From Adenophora triphylla var. japonica (taxonomy: Eukaryota; Streptophyta; Magnoliopsida; Asterales; Campanulaceae): a stretch of DNA of 64,000 nt. The first letter of the stretch is position 1, and every line of letters starts with the position of its first letter. This document shows positions 45,225 to 55,982 of the stretch, in pieces. The notes under the pieces are model-generated. The model was not told the DNA's origin, did not search any database, and saw only the letters and a program-made list of their open reading frames with translations. The stretch is from contig JAFEMH010007459.1 in NCBI GenBank assembly GCA_022495995.1, positions 1 to 64,000 of the forward strand, written 5' to 3'. The translations under genes and the position numbers were made by a program.

Positions 45225-45289
45225 TAAGAGTTTGCCACGCAGCGCGCTGTGGAGCTTGGAATTTCTTCTGCTATAATATTATATATAGA

Positions 45290-45490
45290 TATTTTATTGT
45301 AGGTTAAATGTTACTGTCTAGAATAAAAATGTTGTGAAAAAATAAGTTGTTCCTAAACGATAGAAATATCAAATTTTGAACTAAAAATTGTCAATCCACA
45401 TCAATTTTACAATTTTAAATTTGTCTGATAATAATTCCACAATTTTATATGACAAAATTAAAATTTTAAATTAAATATGTTAGTGTTTGA
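45290..45490. other. Short AT-rich spacer between Helitron and Tat-like element
   Basis: Probably the original host sequence at this locus. No feature seen. Confidence 0.5.
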
Positions 45491-46247
45491 TGCTGCCAGA
45501 AACGAATTCGGTGGTAGGTTATATCCCAGCGATTGATTAGCCTGAAACAGAGAAACAAACACGTAAACTAAGCCGGGGCTTCTCCGGCGAAAACCCTCCG
45601 GCGTGAGAGTAAGTATTTGCTTTGTGGGAGAGAGAAATCAATTTGACAGAGTTTAGATTTAAAAGATAACGTACCAAAATATATGAATTATGTCTTGTAT
45701 TTATAGGTATAGTAATGTATAATCCATGTTGAATTGGATTGCTAAGAGATAAGATATTAATTCCAAGAGGATTATAATTGAGGAGTCCTTATTGGACCTG
45801 AATTTGGTATGTGAAGTGGTTACAATCCTAGGAGGATTATAACTGCTCAATATCCTTATTTGAATAGGACTGATATAAATTGCAACTCTGCACGAAAGCC
45901 GAGATGGCCTCTGCTCGTCATATGTGGCCAGGTCGGCCTACGATGAGTCGGGGAGGAGGTAAGAAACAAATGAAGAAACACGTCATGGTTTGATAGCCGA
46001 GGAGGCCTCCTCGTCGTCAAGGGAGCTCCAGCTCGGCCTTGGAGGGAGGTCTCCCTCGGTCTTGCGTTGGGCTTTGGTCATTTCGCCTGCTGGATCTATG
46101 TCGACCTAGGGAAATGACGAGGTGGGTTGGTACGAGGAAACCCATTCCCTTTCTCGTATATGAGACTTGATGGATTATGTTTAGGGCCCAATCCACTTGG
46201 ACCTTGCCCGAACTAGCCCAAGTTCGTATCTCGATTTATACTGATCA
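45491..46247 (-). repeat. 3' LTR of the Tat-like element
   Basis: Starts TGCTGCCAGAA and ends TATACTGATCA on the plus strand. The minus strand begins TGATCAGTATAAATCG directly after a purine-rich GTCGGGGGCCAC. TATA on the minus strand (CCTATAAATACAAG) at about 45696-45709. The copy at 54211 is very similar. Confidence 0.85.
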
Positions 46248-46500
46248 GTGGCCCCCGACTTTCTAGCTCGGCTATACCGAGGAGGAAGTGTGCTCTGCCT
46301 CGGCTTACGAGAATACGAACAGGCGTCACGTGGCAAGTGTCACTTCAATATCCGTCGATTAAATAGTACAATGATGGAGCATGGTCCACGATGTCTGACA
46401 CACATCTTGGGAACCCACCACCCAATTTAATGCTGGGGGCAAGGACGGTGTTTGACCCATTATGACCCGTTTCAACTTGGATCTGACCCATTTGTGTGGG

Positions 46501-46508
46501 TATAAAAG
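46501..46508 (+). promoter_or_regulatory. TATA box of the antisense gene
   Basis: TATAAAAG in a plus-strand promoter setting. A G-box core CACGTG lies at 46327-46332, and TGACCC words recur at 46453-46490. A leader follows, then a 5' UTR intron (46666-46815) that ends two bases before the ATG's A-A context. This suggests the antisense gene has its own promoter, independent of the LTR. Confidence 0.65.
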
Positions 46509-46817
46509 AAAAATTCTTGTTTCAATTCCAATCTTTATCACCCTTAGCAATTGAGAGCGAAATATCAAGATTCAAAATTCGTTCACGTTCTTGAGTTCGA
46601 GTGCCCGAATTCTCAAAATCGTCTGATTTGCCCGTTTGTTTTCGTCAATCTTCAACAGAAAAAGGTATAATTTCTTCTCTCTTTGCTATTTCTGCCTTTA
46701 ATTCGTAACTTTCTGGGTTTTGTTGAATTTTTTCTTTGAAACCGCCATTGATGAAGCTTGAAGCTTTTCTAAGTTTCTGTTCTTGAACCTTCTTGCCCCT
46801 TCACCCCCCTTTTAGAA

Positions 46818-49800
46818 ATGGCCCGCTCTTGGGAACATACCCCCCCCCGTGTTATCCATGGCTACCACAGAGGAAATCTTAGGGTTTATCGAAGGGACAA
46901 TGGGCCATGGTTGTTGGTGCCATTGTTAGAAATTGGGGAGATGTTGACGAGGTACGCATGTCCGAGGGAAGATCTCTGTTATCCGAGCAAGTTTAGGATT
47001 GATCGAATTGATGTAGGGTCCCAAAATGTCATAGTGTTCCACGGATGGGCCGATATGATGGACCACGTCATTCTCTTTTATCTGACGTCGGATCATCTAA
47101 ATCATCCCTTCTTGGGTAAGGCTCCCTCCTCGGCCTTATAATGAATGACGAGGAGGGGTAATCTTCCTCTTCCCCGTCTCTCCAATGCCTTGGAAGATTT
47201 TGCTGACTTGTTTTCCTTGGTTTTATGCAGATATGATGGGAAGAGGAAGTGAAGCCTCGATGTCGGCCAACATTGTAGACGCCTTTGTTGAGGGAGAACA
47301 AGTAGAGGGTCGAGGGAGATTTGGCCGAGGAGCCGGCCGAGGTAGATCTGGCCGAGGTAGGGCTTACACTTCTAGGCCCATAATAGTTAAGGTCGGTGAG
47401 CTGATGTTGGAGGAGTTGTACTCCAAGTATGGAGTGCCTAGGGAAGAGTACAAACTAAGTTATATCCCTCATCCCACCTTTGAAACCGAGGACGAGGAAC
47501 ACCAATTCTACTATAGCCTTAACCACGTCCATTTTTACTTCACATAGTTCCAGCAAGGACTTCGACTTCCCTTAGACCCCTTCATAAATGAATTCTTAGG
47601 AGACATGCAGGCCGTCCCGGCCATGCTAGGAGCCAACGCTGTTAGGTTCCTCGTAGGTTTCATTATCTTGTGTCGTAGTTTGGGGTTCGAGCCTACCCAA
47701 TCATCCTTCCACCATTTCTTCTCAGTAGGGTATATCAAGGATTCCAACTCATAGTGATAAGGAGTGACTCCAAGAAGCCAAAAATCATCCTTCCCATGTC
47801 AAGCAAGGTGTCTGGTGGGACAATCACGTTATAAGAGTGGAAAACTGACAAGGCTGGGAGTTTGATGCTCTCTCGCATCTTCATACGGCGCCCAAGGAGG
47901 TATTGAGGGCTGAATGGACCGAGGCGTTGATAGCTCGGCTAACAGAGTTTGCCGAGGTAGGCCTCCTTGACTGGTCGGCGTTGGAGACGGACGACTGATA
48001 TTACATCCTGGCCGGGATCATGCCAGGACCTAGGGACGGTCTGGAGCCCCTCGTCCCCGTCACTAGGGGAAAGAGATTTAATAATTGGAGGATTTATCCC
48101 GGCCTGGTCTTCCATTCTGACTGTGACCGCTGCAAGCTTGATCCCAAGGATCAATGTCTGAGAGAAGGGGATGTTGTTGACTGTAATTATTCCTCCTTCC
48201 TCATCCCTTCATACTTGTAAAATTTTCTTGTTCTTTATCCATGTCGTAATCTAACTATTTCCTCCTCGTATATTTAGATCTAACAGCTGAGCAAGAAGCA
48301 GAAATGGCCTCCAAGAATGTTGATCCCCTTATTTTGGCAAGGGCCAAGAGACGGGCATCCAAGACCTCGGCCATCGACCAGAAGAAAGATGACGCCACCC
48401 GTCGTCAAGTTATCTTGGCCACCAAGGAGGCCGCCGCTATTCCGTTCAAGCCGGCCGGGGAGGCCGTTGACGAGGAGGCCTCGGGAGGCCAGGAAAAACA
48501 GTTGATTGAGGGGCATAGCCCCCAAATTCCATCGGTTGAGAGCGAGGAGAGGCAAACTGATCCTCCTGCTGCTGAGACTGACCTCGCCCATAGGACGTCT
48601 GGCCAGAAAAGGCCATCTGGTGCTGCTAAGGGGGAACCCCCTGAAGAAAGTTGTTGAGCCCTCCTCGTCTCAAATGCTCACTCCTCGTACCATCAAGAAC
48701 TATGCCGAGTCCCAGCAGCTAGCCCGACAACTTGGCCTTCAGCCACCCCTCAGAGGCCTGAATATGCTAGCTAGGGAGGGCCTCCAGGTCAGACTGGGCC
48801 GAGCTGTCGTCCAAAGGGCCATGGATGAGGAACTTCTTGATAACCTAATAAAGGCCAAGCATAGCAAGGAGAATATGGCCAATAGGAAAGGCCTGATGAT
48901 TGCTGAGGTAATTCCTTCGTCCTTTCCTTCTCGTACTTTGTTTACTTGGTATTTTTACTGATGTATCTATGTTGCAGCTTGCTACCATGGTGGCTTACGA
49001 AAATATTCACAACAAAGTCGTGGACGAGCAGATCGCAAAACTCAAACCTCGGCTCCCATGGGGGAGTCCGACGTCGCCGCAGCTGCCATCTTGTTGGAGG
49101 CTCTAAGGACAAAGCTAGAGGCCGAGAAGGCATCCAAGGCAAAGGCTAAGGAGATGGCCGAGGAAGCCAAGATCCAGGCCGAGGAGGTCCTCCGGCTTAA
49201 GGATGCCAAGATGGCCGAGCTGGAAAAGCTCCAGGCTGAGACGATGAAGAAGGCTGAGGTGGCTGAGGCTGCACGGCTGGAGCTGGAGGCAAGTATTCCT
49301 TCCAAGGAAGAAAATGCAGTTGCCCGGTTCAAAGGTAGCCCGGCCTTTACTGAGGTTGTTAATGATAAGACTGTCACCATGTTCATGGATGGCTACATGC
49401 ACCTGGCCCGGCGTCTTATGGCTGATACCTCCCATTAGAGCTGTCAATTAGGGAATACGGGACGGGAAAAATTATGTTGTCCCACGACGAGAACGGGACA
49501 AAACGGGACGGGACTAAAATACTCCGTCCCATCCCATCCCATTTGCGGGACGTGGGATCCCGCGGGACCCATGCGGGACCGTTGACTAGGAGGGATAAAG
49601 TCGCAAAGACATATTGAGCAACAATCACGTACTATAATTCTCAAACAGCCTGTGGCATGCTACCAAAAAAAGAACTCTTTGCAGATACTTTATGCTATTT
49701 TATGTCTTTGGAGGGTTAAGGAGCTTCTATTATTTTGAACAAATATAATAATGGAGCCAAACCACATTTACTGTGATTTTGGCTGCTTAAGCAATTATTC

Positions 49801-50615
49801 TCCTGACATTGTGGTGAAGCTGCATTTAGAAGAGCACATCATTATTCTGCTCAATTCCTTATAAGGCTATTTTAATGACAAAATGCTTAATTGATAACTT
49901 GCAGATCATAAAGATGAATATCCACCATAAGAGCAAGTGCATTAACAGTACTAGATATACCTATCATTTACTAGAGTTCACAAACATTGGTCCCTAGATG
50001 CTGCATGCATGAATTTTCTCAGCATTTATCAAAAGTTTTCCATATTGATAACACTGAAACCAGAGAGATATAGAGGGCCGAGATATGCGGGATGGGAACG
50101 GAATGGGCGGGATCGCACCATGTTGTCCCACGACGGGAATGGGATGAAACTGGACGGGATGAAATGGGACGGGACTAAAATACTCCATCCCATCCCGTCC
50201 CAAATCTATTGCGGGACGGGACGTCCCGACGGGACCGTCCCAACTTTACGGCTCTACCTCCCATGGCCTGGATATGGCCTCCATTGCTTGGCTCATATGC
50301 CAGGATGGGTACGATGAGGCAGCTCGGTCTCTTCACAACGTCATTCCCTTCTCTGAATATGCTTTAGGGGTGATTGCCGAGCAGGATGCCCAGGCTGGCC
50401 GAGAAGCTTGGATTCCTCCATCCGTCGATGATCTTGACAACATCAATGTATTAATTGAGAAGATCGAGGATGAGATGGATATTGAAATCGAGGGGACCAA
50501 TGTCGAGGAGCCAGTCAACGAGGAAACTCGAATTGACGCTCAAACTCAACAAGTTACCCTTCTTGCCATCGATGCCGAGATGGAGGCCTTCTTAGAGGAG
50601 TCTTTTGTTGATTAG
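46818..50615 (+). pseudogene. Antisense gene of the Tat-like element ('putative gypsy-type transposon' protein), split by a hAT insertion
   Basis: Exon 1: 46818-47115, starting MARSWEHTPPRVIHGYHRGN. A GT-AG intron follows (~47116-47230). Exon 2 has an R/G-rich stretch (RGRFGRGAGRGRSGRGR), VPREEYKLSYIPHPTFETED, a TAG near 47546, then LPLDPFINEFLGDM, AVRFLVGFIILCRSLGFEPT and SSFHHFFSVGYI. This is the PF04195-like domain found in such ORFs. After further stops, 48000-48220 (VFHSDCDRCKLDPKDQC), an intron, a K/A-rich region (48304-48910), another intron (~48910-48977), and an Ala/Glu/Lys coiled coil (49085-49300). The hAT element (49436-50256) adds a TAG, and the end is 50274-50615. Function unknown. 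Confidence 0.7.
49436..50256. mobile_element. 821-bp non-autonomous hAT transposon
   Basis: Ends TAGAGCTGTCAA and, on the other strand, TAGAGCCGTAAA, flanked by a perfect 8-bp duplication CCTCCCAT (49428-49435, 50257-50264). TAGAGC ends and 8-bp duplications define plant hAT elements. Subterminal regions are packed with GGGACGGG and its complement (49456-49590 and 50085-50240). No transposase. Confidence 0.92.
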
Positions 50616-50639
50616 CTTACTTAGGATTTTTTTTTCATG

Positions 50640-51858
50640 TAATAGACTAGGACCAATGTAATGTTTTCCTTGGATATTAATGAGAACTGCTTTCTTCAAT
50701 TTCATGTCGCCTTTGACTTTATGCTTTGATATATGAACTCTCTGATTTGAAGGTATATTGTATACTTGCATAAGTACACAAAATTTTTGGAAGCCGAGGA
50801 AGGTCTCCTCGTACTTCACCTTTGATAATCTAAAACGAGGAGGCTAGCTCGGTATTAGATTCTTGGCAATTTTGCTTGCTAGGGTCATTAGGCCGAGGAG
50901 GATATCCTCGGTCTTGACTGTTGGATTTTTCTTCTTTTTCATCTTTCTACGACGAGGAAAATGACTCGTACATAGGATGGTTTTGCCTATAGTCGTTAGG
51001 CCGAGGTGATTCCTCGGCAAGACTTGAGGCTTGCCCTTCTTTTTCATCTCCTTATGCCGAGGAAGGTGACTCGTGCATAGGTTTTAGATGTTTTTGCCGG
51101 TAGTCGTTAGAGCCGAGGTGTTTCCTCGTCAAGACGTTAGGCTTTCTTCTTTTTCATCTACTTATGCCGAGGAAGATGACTCATACATATATTTTAGATG
51201 GTTTTGTCGGTAGTCGTTAGAGCCGAGGTGTTTCCTCATCATGACGTTAGGTTTTCTTCTTTTTCATCTACTTATACCGAGGAAGATGACTCGTACATAG
51301 ATTTTAGACGGTTTCTGGTCTCACCTATCCATGCCGAGGAGGAACTCGCTCGGTAATAGGTCTTGAGTGAGTTTTGATGGAATTTTATCCCTTTGAAGGC
51401 CGAGGAGGGCGCTCCTCATCTTCCACTGTTGTCTTGTTAGTTGCTTTGCATGCTGAAGAAGTAAATCTCATAAATTGAATTAAGTACATCAAAATTCACT
51501 CCTACCTTGCTAGAAAAGTAAAAGACTAACAAAGATTAACTCTATTACATAAAAATAGACTAAAACTAATGATAGTATTCTGCCCTTGCTTGTCTGAGGT
51601 CCTCATTCATTTGCTAGTTGTCATAGTTTGGATTTGAATTTTTTGCTGTGGGGGTAGCCAACTCAACCGGTTCGTCTACGTCCCGCAGCTCTCCTTGTCT
51701 CAAGTCATGGGTGGCCCCCGAGTTCTAGCCGTTTGACGAGATTAGGGGCTGTATCTAGGATGAGCAGAACTGTATCATTGTTGTCTCTATGACCATCTAG
51801 TATCTCCTTTCCCACTGGTTCGTCTACATCCCGCAGCTCTCCTTGTCTCAAGTCGTGG
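50640..51858 (-). other. Noncoding middle of the Tat-like element where pol would be
   Basis: The gap between the antisense gene and gag holds only repeats (50890-51325, 51667-51929). I find no protease, RT, RNase H or integrase motif on the minus strand, so pol is absent. Confidence 0.7.
50890..51325. repeat. Four ~110-bp tandem repeats rich in GCCGAGG
   Basis: Units start near 50890, 51000, 51111 and 51220. Each has GCCGAGGTG(T/A)TTCCTC, TTCTTTTTCATCTACTTATG, CCGAGGAAGATGACTCGTAC and GTCGGTAGTCGTTAGAGCC. Confidence 0.85.
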
Positions 51859-51929
51859 TTAGACCCCGAGTTTTGGTCGTTTGATGAGATGAGGGGCTGT
51901 ATCTAGGGCGGACAGAACTGTGTTTAGAA
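51667..51929. repeat. Direct duplication of ~110 bp
   Basis: Copies at about 51667-51776 and 51818-51929. Both contain CCCGCAGCTCTCCTTGTCTC and GAGGGGCTGTATCTAGG-type sequence. Confidence 0.8.
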
Positions 51930-53016
51930 GAAAACTAATGGAGTTTGGCCCTGGGAGGCCTTTCTTCTTCTTCATCCTTATCCTCATCATCACTGTCTTC
52001 GTTTTTCTCTTTCTCTTGTTATCCTTCTTCATGACATATCGATCGAGTTTGCCTTCATCAACCCACCTTTGGATCATCCTATTGAGGGCGATGCCTTTTT
52101 CAATGTTGTGACCATAGTCTTTGTGGAAATCACAGTGCTTGGAAGGGTCACGTGGATACTTTGGTTGGTTACTGAGTGGACGGGGATTTGGAAGATTCAC
52201 CAATTGCATGATTTCTGTGAAAGGTTTGGTGAGGGGGGTGAAGATCTCAGCCTTTTCAGTTCCCCGCATTCTGTTTTTGCCCTTGTAGTTGCTTCCATTT
52301 GAAACCTGGTTGGTGCCAGTTGTTTCTATCTTGTCAGACTTTTTCTTGCTTTTCTCTTCAGCCATGGCTATGGCGTATGCCACATTGAAAAAATCAGATT
52401 TAGACTCGGGCTCTCTGGCGGAGAGTTCATATATCAACTGTCCGGATCTAAGTTCGGAATTGAAGTAGACGATCACCTCCCTCTCGGCCAGGCTTTCCTC
52501 TACTTGGTCTGCCATGGCTCTGAACTTGTTGTAATAGCTCAGAGTGGTTTCATTCTTTCCTTGCTCAATGTTAGCAAGGTCAGTCAACCTTTTCTTCCTC
52601 TTCCCTGTCGTGGCAAAGTGATCTAGGAACTTCCTCCTCATATTCCTCCAGCTATCAATGCTTCCCTTTTTTAGCTCATGAAACCAGGTCAACGTTGTTC
52701 CAGAGAAGGTACTCGCGAAAGCTTTGCAGAGAATGTCATCTGCTTTGGTGAGGAGGGCCATAGTGGATTCGAAACTTTGCACGTGGTCCCTTGCGTCAGT
52801 GGTTCCCGCATACTTGTTAAAACTTGGGACTTTAAAGGCAGGGTTAGGAGGTAGTTCATTGATTTCTTGTGAGAATGGACGGGTGGCACTTGTGTCATCT
52901 TCTTCTGTTTCTTTTTTACTCATTTCCATCTCATCTAGCCTCTTCTTCAGCATCAATAGTTCTCTGGCGTCAATTCCGGTGGGAGCTTCGGTGGGACCTT
53001 TCTCTTGGGTGACCAT
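51859..53016 (-). CDS. Gag of the Tat-like element (main ORF, 385 aa)
   Basis: A long open minus-strand frame. An acidic, K-rich head (ELLMLKKRLDEMEMSKKETE) precedes the Retrotrans_gag core: NPAFKVPSFNKYAGTTDARD, CKAFASTFSGTTLTWFHELK, FLDHFATTGKRKKRLTDLAN and LSYYNKFRAMADQVEESLAE. The nucleocapsid-like block CDFHKDYGHNIEK lies near residue 295; a second Cys expected after the His is not seen. The C-terminus is K/R-rich (KKDNKRKRKTKTVMM). The frame shows no stop over 1158 bases, unusually good for this window. Its true start may lie further upstream in the 53299-53871 frame. Confidence 0.8.
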   Translation of the reverse strand: MVTQEKGPTEAPTGIDARELLMLKKRLDEMEMSKKETEEDDTSATRPFSQEINELPPNPAFKVPSFNKYAGTTDARDHVQSFESTMALLTKADDILCKAFASTFSGTTLTWFHELKKGSIDSWRNMRRKFLDHFATTGKRKKRLTDLANIEQGKNETTLSYYNKFRAMADQVEESLAEREVIVYFNSELRSGQLIYELSAREPESKSDFFNVAYAIAMAEEKSKKKSDKIETTGTNQVSNGSNYKGKNRMRGTEKAEIFTPLTKPFTEIMQLVNLPNPRPLSNQPKYPRDPSKHCDFHKDYGHNIEKGIALNRMIQRWVDEGKLDRYVMKKDNKRKRKTKTVMMRIRMKKKKGLPGPNSISFLLNTVLSALDTAPHLIKRPKLGV

Positions 53017-53298
53017 TCACCCTGCTATGTTCCTCATCTTCTCGGTGGTTCTCGCCTCATATAGAGGGTGTTTTCTCTTTCCTCAGTTCCCCCTCATGGT
53101 GAAGGATCATTTTGTAAGGACGAGGGCTCCTCGACCTTATGACGTTTCAGGGACGAGTTGAATTATGCCGAGGATGATGGTTATGACGAGGAGATATGTT
53201 ACAATGAGGAGGGTAGAAACGTCTAGCCTGACTGAACCTTGCTCGCAAGTCGGCTGAGTTAACCTCTTGCGCCCTCGAATTCAAGTGGCTTCTCAAGT

Positions 53299-53871
53299 CT
53301 ACCACCACATTCTCGTTTCCATGATTATTTGATCGAGGACGAGGAGGAGCATCTCGGAGGTTTTGCTTAGGTGGTACAGCAAGCTCCTGGTGAGAGGGAT
53401 CTTAGCCACGAGGAGGGCTCCTCTGACTACCTCGCCTATCACCCTGAGTTTCCCTTCCACGAGAATTTCCTGTCCCCGAAGGCCTGATAAACTCGGCCAT
53501 TGAGTTTTCGGGATCCAATTGCAACAGAGCATTTTGAGTTTCATAAATACGTTGCAAAGTCTCCATTTTTTATGTAAGAGTGTACGACGATCAATGGGCT
53601 GGGTGGAATTCTCAGCTCTTACTGTGTCTGTATTCCTTGTCGTCTGTCTGCTCGTAGCTCGCTTTTCTCGTGGACGACGACGAGGAGGGTTGGTAATCGC
53701 CACCTCGGTAGCTGGCTGATTCTGAGAACAGAGAGTTATGTCGAGGGGAGGTGGCCCTTCGATCTGAGGTGGAGGAGGAGGAAGCACTCCAGCCGTCCCG
53801 TTCAGAGGGATATCTTCGACGAGGGCTCGTTGCTCCTCGTTAGTGACACTGATGGTATTTCCGTCGTCCAT
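53299..53871 (-). pseudogene. N-terminal extension of the Tat-like gag
   Basis: The minus-strand ORF starting MDDGNTISVTNEEQ has a proline run (GVLPPPPPQIEGPPP) and an R-rich stretch (PRRRPREKRATSRQTT), as in the N-terminus of Tat gag proteins. Its tail becomes unlike gag after ~100 residues, which suggests a frameshift before the 53016 frame. Confidence 0.55.
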
Positions 53872-54190
53872 TGGTATCAGAATTATGGTTCAAACAAAAT
53901 TCTTATCAAAAAACCAAACAGAATTTCAAATGGCCCTAATTACCAAGCGGACAAATTTTCAGGCCAACAGAATTCCGGCAGAACAAGTAATTTCGGCCAA
54001 GGGATTTTCCAATCAACCAAATATTTCGGGAGAAAATAATTTCCAGGCAAAACTGAAGTTTTCGGCTAAAAAAAGAACATATTTAAAAAGGAACAGCGAT
54101 TTTTCCGGCCAAAATAAGAATTTTCCGGCTGGAAAAAGGTTCAGGCGAATGGCTATTTCAAGCTTTTCAATGGGCATTCGAATCGTTTCC

Positions 54191-54206
54191 CGACAATGGA
54201 ACCAAA
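54191..54206 (-). other. Degenerate primer-binding site (tRNA-Asp-like)
   Basis: The minus strand reads TGGTTCCATTGTCGGG a few bases after the LTR terminus TTTCTGGCAGCA. It matches 12 of 16 bases of TGGCGCCGTTGCCGGG, the PBS form of Athila-like elements. The TAAGTT-type spacer and mismatches make it a weak call. Confidence 0.5.
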
Positions 54207-54210
54207 CTTA

Positions 54211-54974
54211 TGCTGCCAGAAATGATCGGATCAGCCCAAATCCGGCGGTAGGTTATATCCGAGCGATTGTTCAGCCTGAAATAGAGAAACATACACGTAA
54301 ACTAAGACGGGACTTCTCCGGCGAAGGCCCTCCGGCGTGAGAGTAAGTATTTGCTTTGTGGGAGAGAGAAATCAATTTGACAGAGTTTAGAGTCAAAAGA
54401 TAACGTACCAAAATATGTGAATTATGGCTTGTATTTATAGGTATATCAATGTAGAATCCATGTTGAATTGGATTGCTAGAGATAAGATATTAATCCCAAG
54501 AGGATTATAATTGAGGAATCCTTGTTGGACCTGAATTTGGTATGTGAGGTGGTTACAATCCTAGGAGGATTATAACTGCTCAATATCCTTATTTGAATAG
54601 GACTGATATAAACTGCAACTCTACACGAAAGTCGATATGGCCTCTCCTCGTCATACGTGGCCAGGTCGGCCTACGATGAGCCGGGGAGGAGGTAAGAGAC
54701 AAATGGGGAAACCCGTCATGGTTTGATAGCCGAGGAGGCCTCCCGTCGTCAAAGGAGCTCCAGTTTGGCCTTGGAGGGAGGTCTCCCTCGGTCTTGCGTT
54801 GGGCCTTAGTCATTTCGCCTGCTGTGTCTTATGTTGACCTAGGGGAATGACGAGGTGGCTTGGTACGAGGAAACCCATTTCCTTCCTCGTATATGAGACT
54901 TGATAGATTATGTTTAGGGCCCAATCCACTTGGGCCTTGTCCGGACTAGCCCAAGTTCGTATCTCGATTTATAC
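54211..54974 (-). repeat. 5' LTR of the Tat-like element
   Basis: Copy of 45491-46242, starting TGCTGCCAGAA. Alignment ends at ATTTATACT; the last CTGATCA-type bases of the other LTR are not found, so the outer end is slightly truncated or mutated. TATA on the minus strand at about 54432-54445. Confidence 0.82.
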
Positions 54975-55122
54975 TATTCCGTATTAAATCCTTAAAACTT
55001 TATATTTTGCGCCGGGATTTTTTTTCTTAAAATACTTATTCAGAAAGTAAAAAATGATTTGGAGAAGTAGATTAATTTCAAATATATAAATAATGAGTGA
55101 AAGTAAAAAATGATTTGGAGAA
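54975..55122. other. Spacer between Tat-like element and Sirevirus
   Basis: AT-rich. TGATTTGGAGAA occurs twice (55051 and 55111). The first copy is followed by GTAGATTAATTTCAAAT, which also follows the Sirevirus's right LTR at 63741. Confidence 0.6.
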
Positions 55123-55969
55123 TGAAAGTTTCGTGTAGCTAGGAAGCTTCAAACAACTCAACAGTTCACGGATGTGAGTACAGATGTGTCGCACAACTGT
55201 CCACACATCCACAGATAATGCAGCGGAATAAATTAATAACACAAGAGTTATATACGCTCACTGGTCTTGCAACCAGCAAACTAGGCTTACGCCCAACAAC
55301 TTTTCACTATTAAAACTTTTGTTGCTTACAAAATACGAATAAGTGAAAACTAAAAGACTAAAATACTAAACAAGTTCTAATCACCTTCTATGACAAGAAC
55401 ATACTCTCTTTCCCAAGTAGACTCTATTCCAATCAGAAGTAAAACAAAGAACTTGACAAAAATCTAGATGTGAGTTCGGATGTATGTCACAACCTTCACT
55501 CACAACCTAAAATAACAATATTGAAAACTGTGAAGAACAAAGTATTTTTCTCTCTGAAAAAACGTGTCTTCTCTTGTGCTGGTCCCTTGTATTTATATGC
55601 ACCATTGAGAAGATCTTCACGCAATCAACAACTTTCCTTATGTGAGATTTCCAATTTCTACAAGGAAACATAAAGTACACTCACAAGGAAAAAGATTGTT
55701 AGTAGGTTAGTCCTAATATAAATATATGTACATAAATAAAAGATATTTACAATTTTAACAAAGTCCTTTCAAAGTAGGATACTTATGAAACCTTCCATGA
55801 AAGTCCCAAAATCAACTTACCAAATATTTGCTTTGATTCGAAATAGGAAACATCCTTTTCATAATAGGACAATATAAATCTTTCCATGAAAGTCCCAAAA
55901 TCAACATACCATTTTTTATTCTGATTCGAAATAAGGAAACACATAATTTCCTAAAAACTCATGCTTTCA
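55123..55969 (-). repeat. 3' LTR of the Sirevirus
   Basis: Starts TGAAAGTTTCGTG, ends ATGCTTTCA on the plus strand. Minus-strand TATA (GCATATAAATACAAGG) at about 55587-55600. Contains GATGTG-rich repeats at 55171-55212 and 55467-55495. Confidence 0.92.
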
Positions 55970-55982
55970 ATCTCCCCCTATT
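55970..55982 (-). other. Polypurine tract of the Sirevirus
   Basis: The minus strand reads AATAGGGGGAGAT immediately before the 3' LTR's TGAAAG. Similar GGGGGAG motifs occur upstream at 56050-56059, 56331-56340 and 56409-56416. Confidence 0.85.

Larger units (their letters stand above)
25630..45289 (-). mobile_element. Candidate autonomous-type Helitron (~19.7 kb) with captured gene fragments
   Basis: The 3' end (minus strand) is a CGTCGAATTTCGACG hairpin followed ten bases later by CTAG and a flanking T (plus strand 25629-25657). The 5' end is TCTATATATAATATTATAGC preceded by A (45289/45290). Insertion between A and T, 5'-TC, 3'-CTAG and a subterminal hairpin are the canonical Helitron marks. 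Between them the minus strand encodes an RPA-like protein, a HUH Rep region and a PIF1-type helicase. Other inserts: fimbrin, PFP, AlkB and U-box fragments, three MITEs, a LINE end and an A-tailed insert. The pairing of the ends is inferred; rolling-circle elements leave no target duplication to prove it. Confidence 0.65.
45491..54974 (-). mobile_element. Non-autonomous Tat-like retrotransposon with an antisense gene (~9.5 kb)
   Basis: Direct LTRs at 45491-46247 and 54211-54974 bound it. On the minus strand: 5' LTR, a PBS resembling the tRNA-Asp type (54191-54206), gag (53871-51859), no visible protease, RT or integrase, then a long region whose plus strand carries a spliced antisense gene (46500-50615), then the 3' LTR. 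Tat-lineage elements are known to carry such antisense ORFs. With pol missing it would depend on a related element. No clear target duplication is visible; the right LTR seems to lack its last few bases. Confidence 0.75.

Noticed and set aside
54975..55122. Clear target-site duplications for the Tat-like element and the Sirevirus
   Set aside because: The Tat-like element's outer LTR end is truncated and the Sirevirus flanks (GAGAA/AAAAA) agree at only three of five bases, so neither is claimed.
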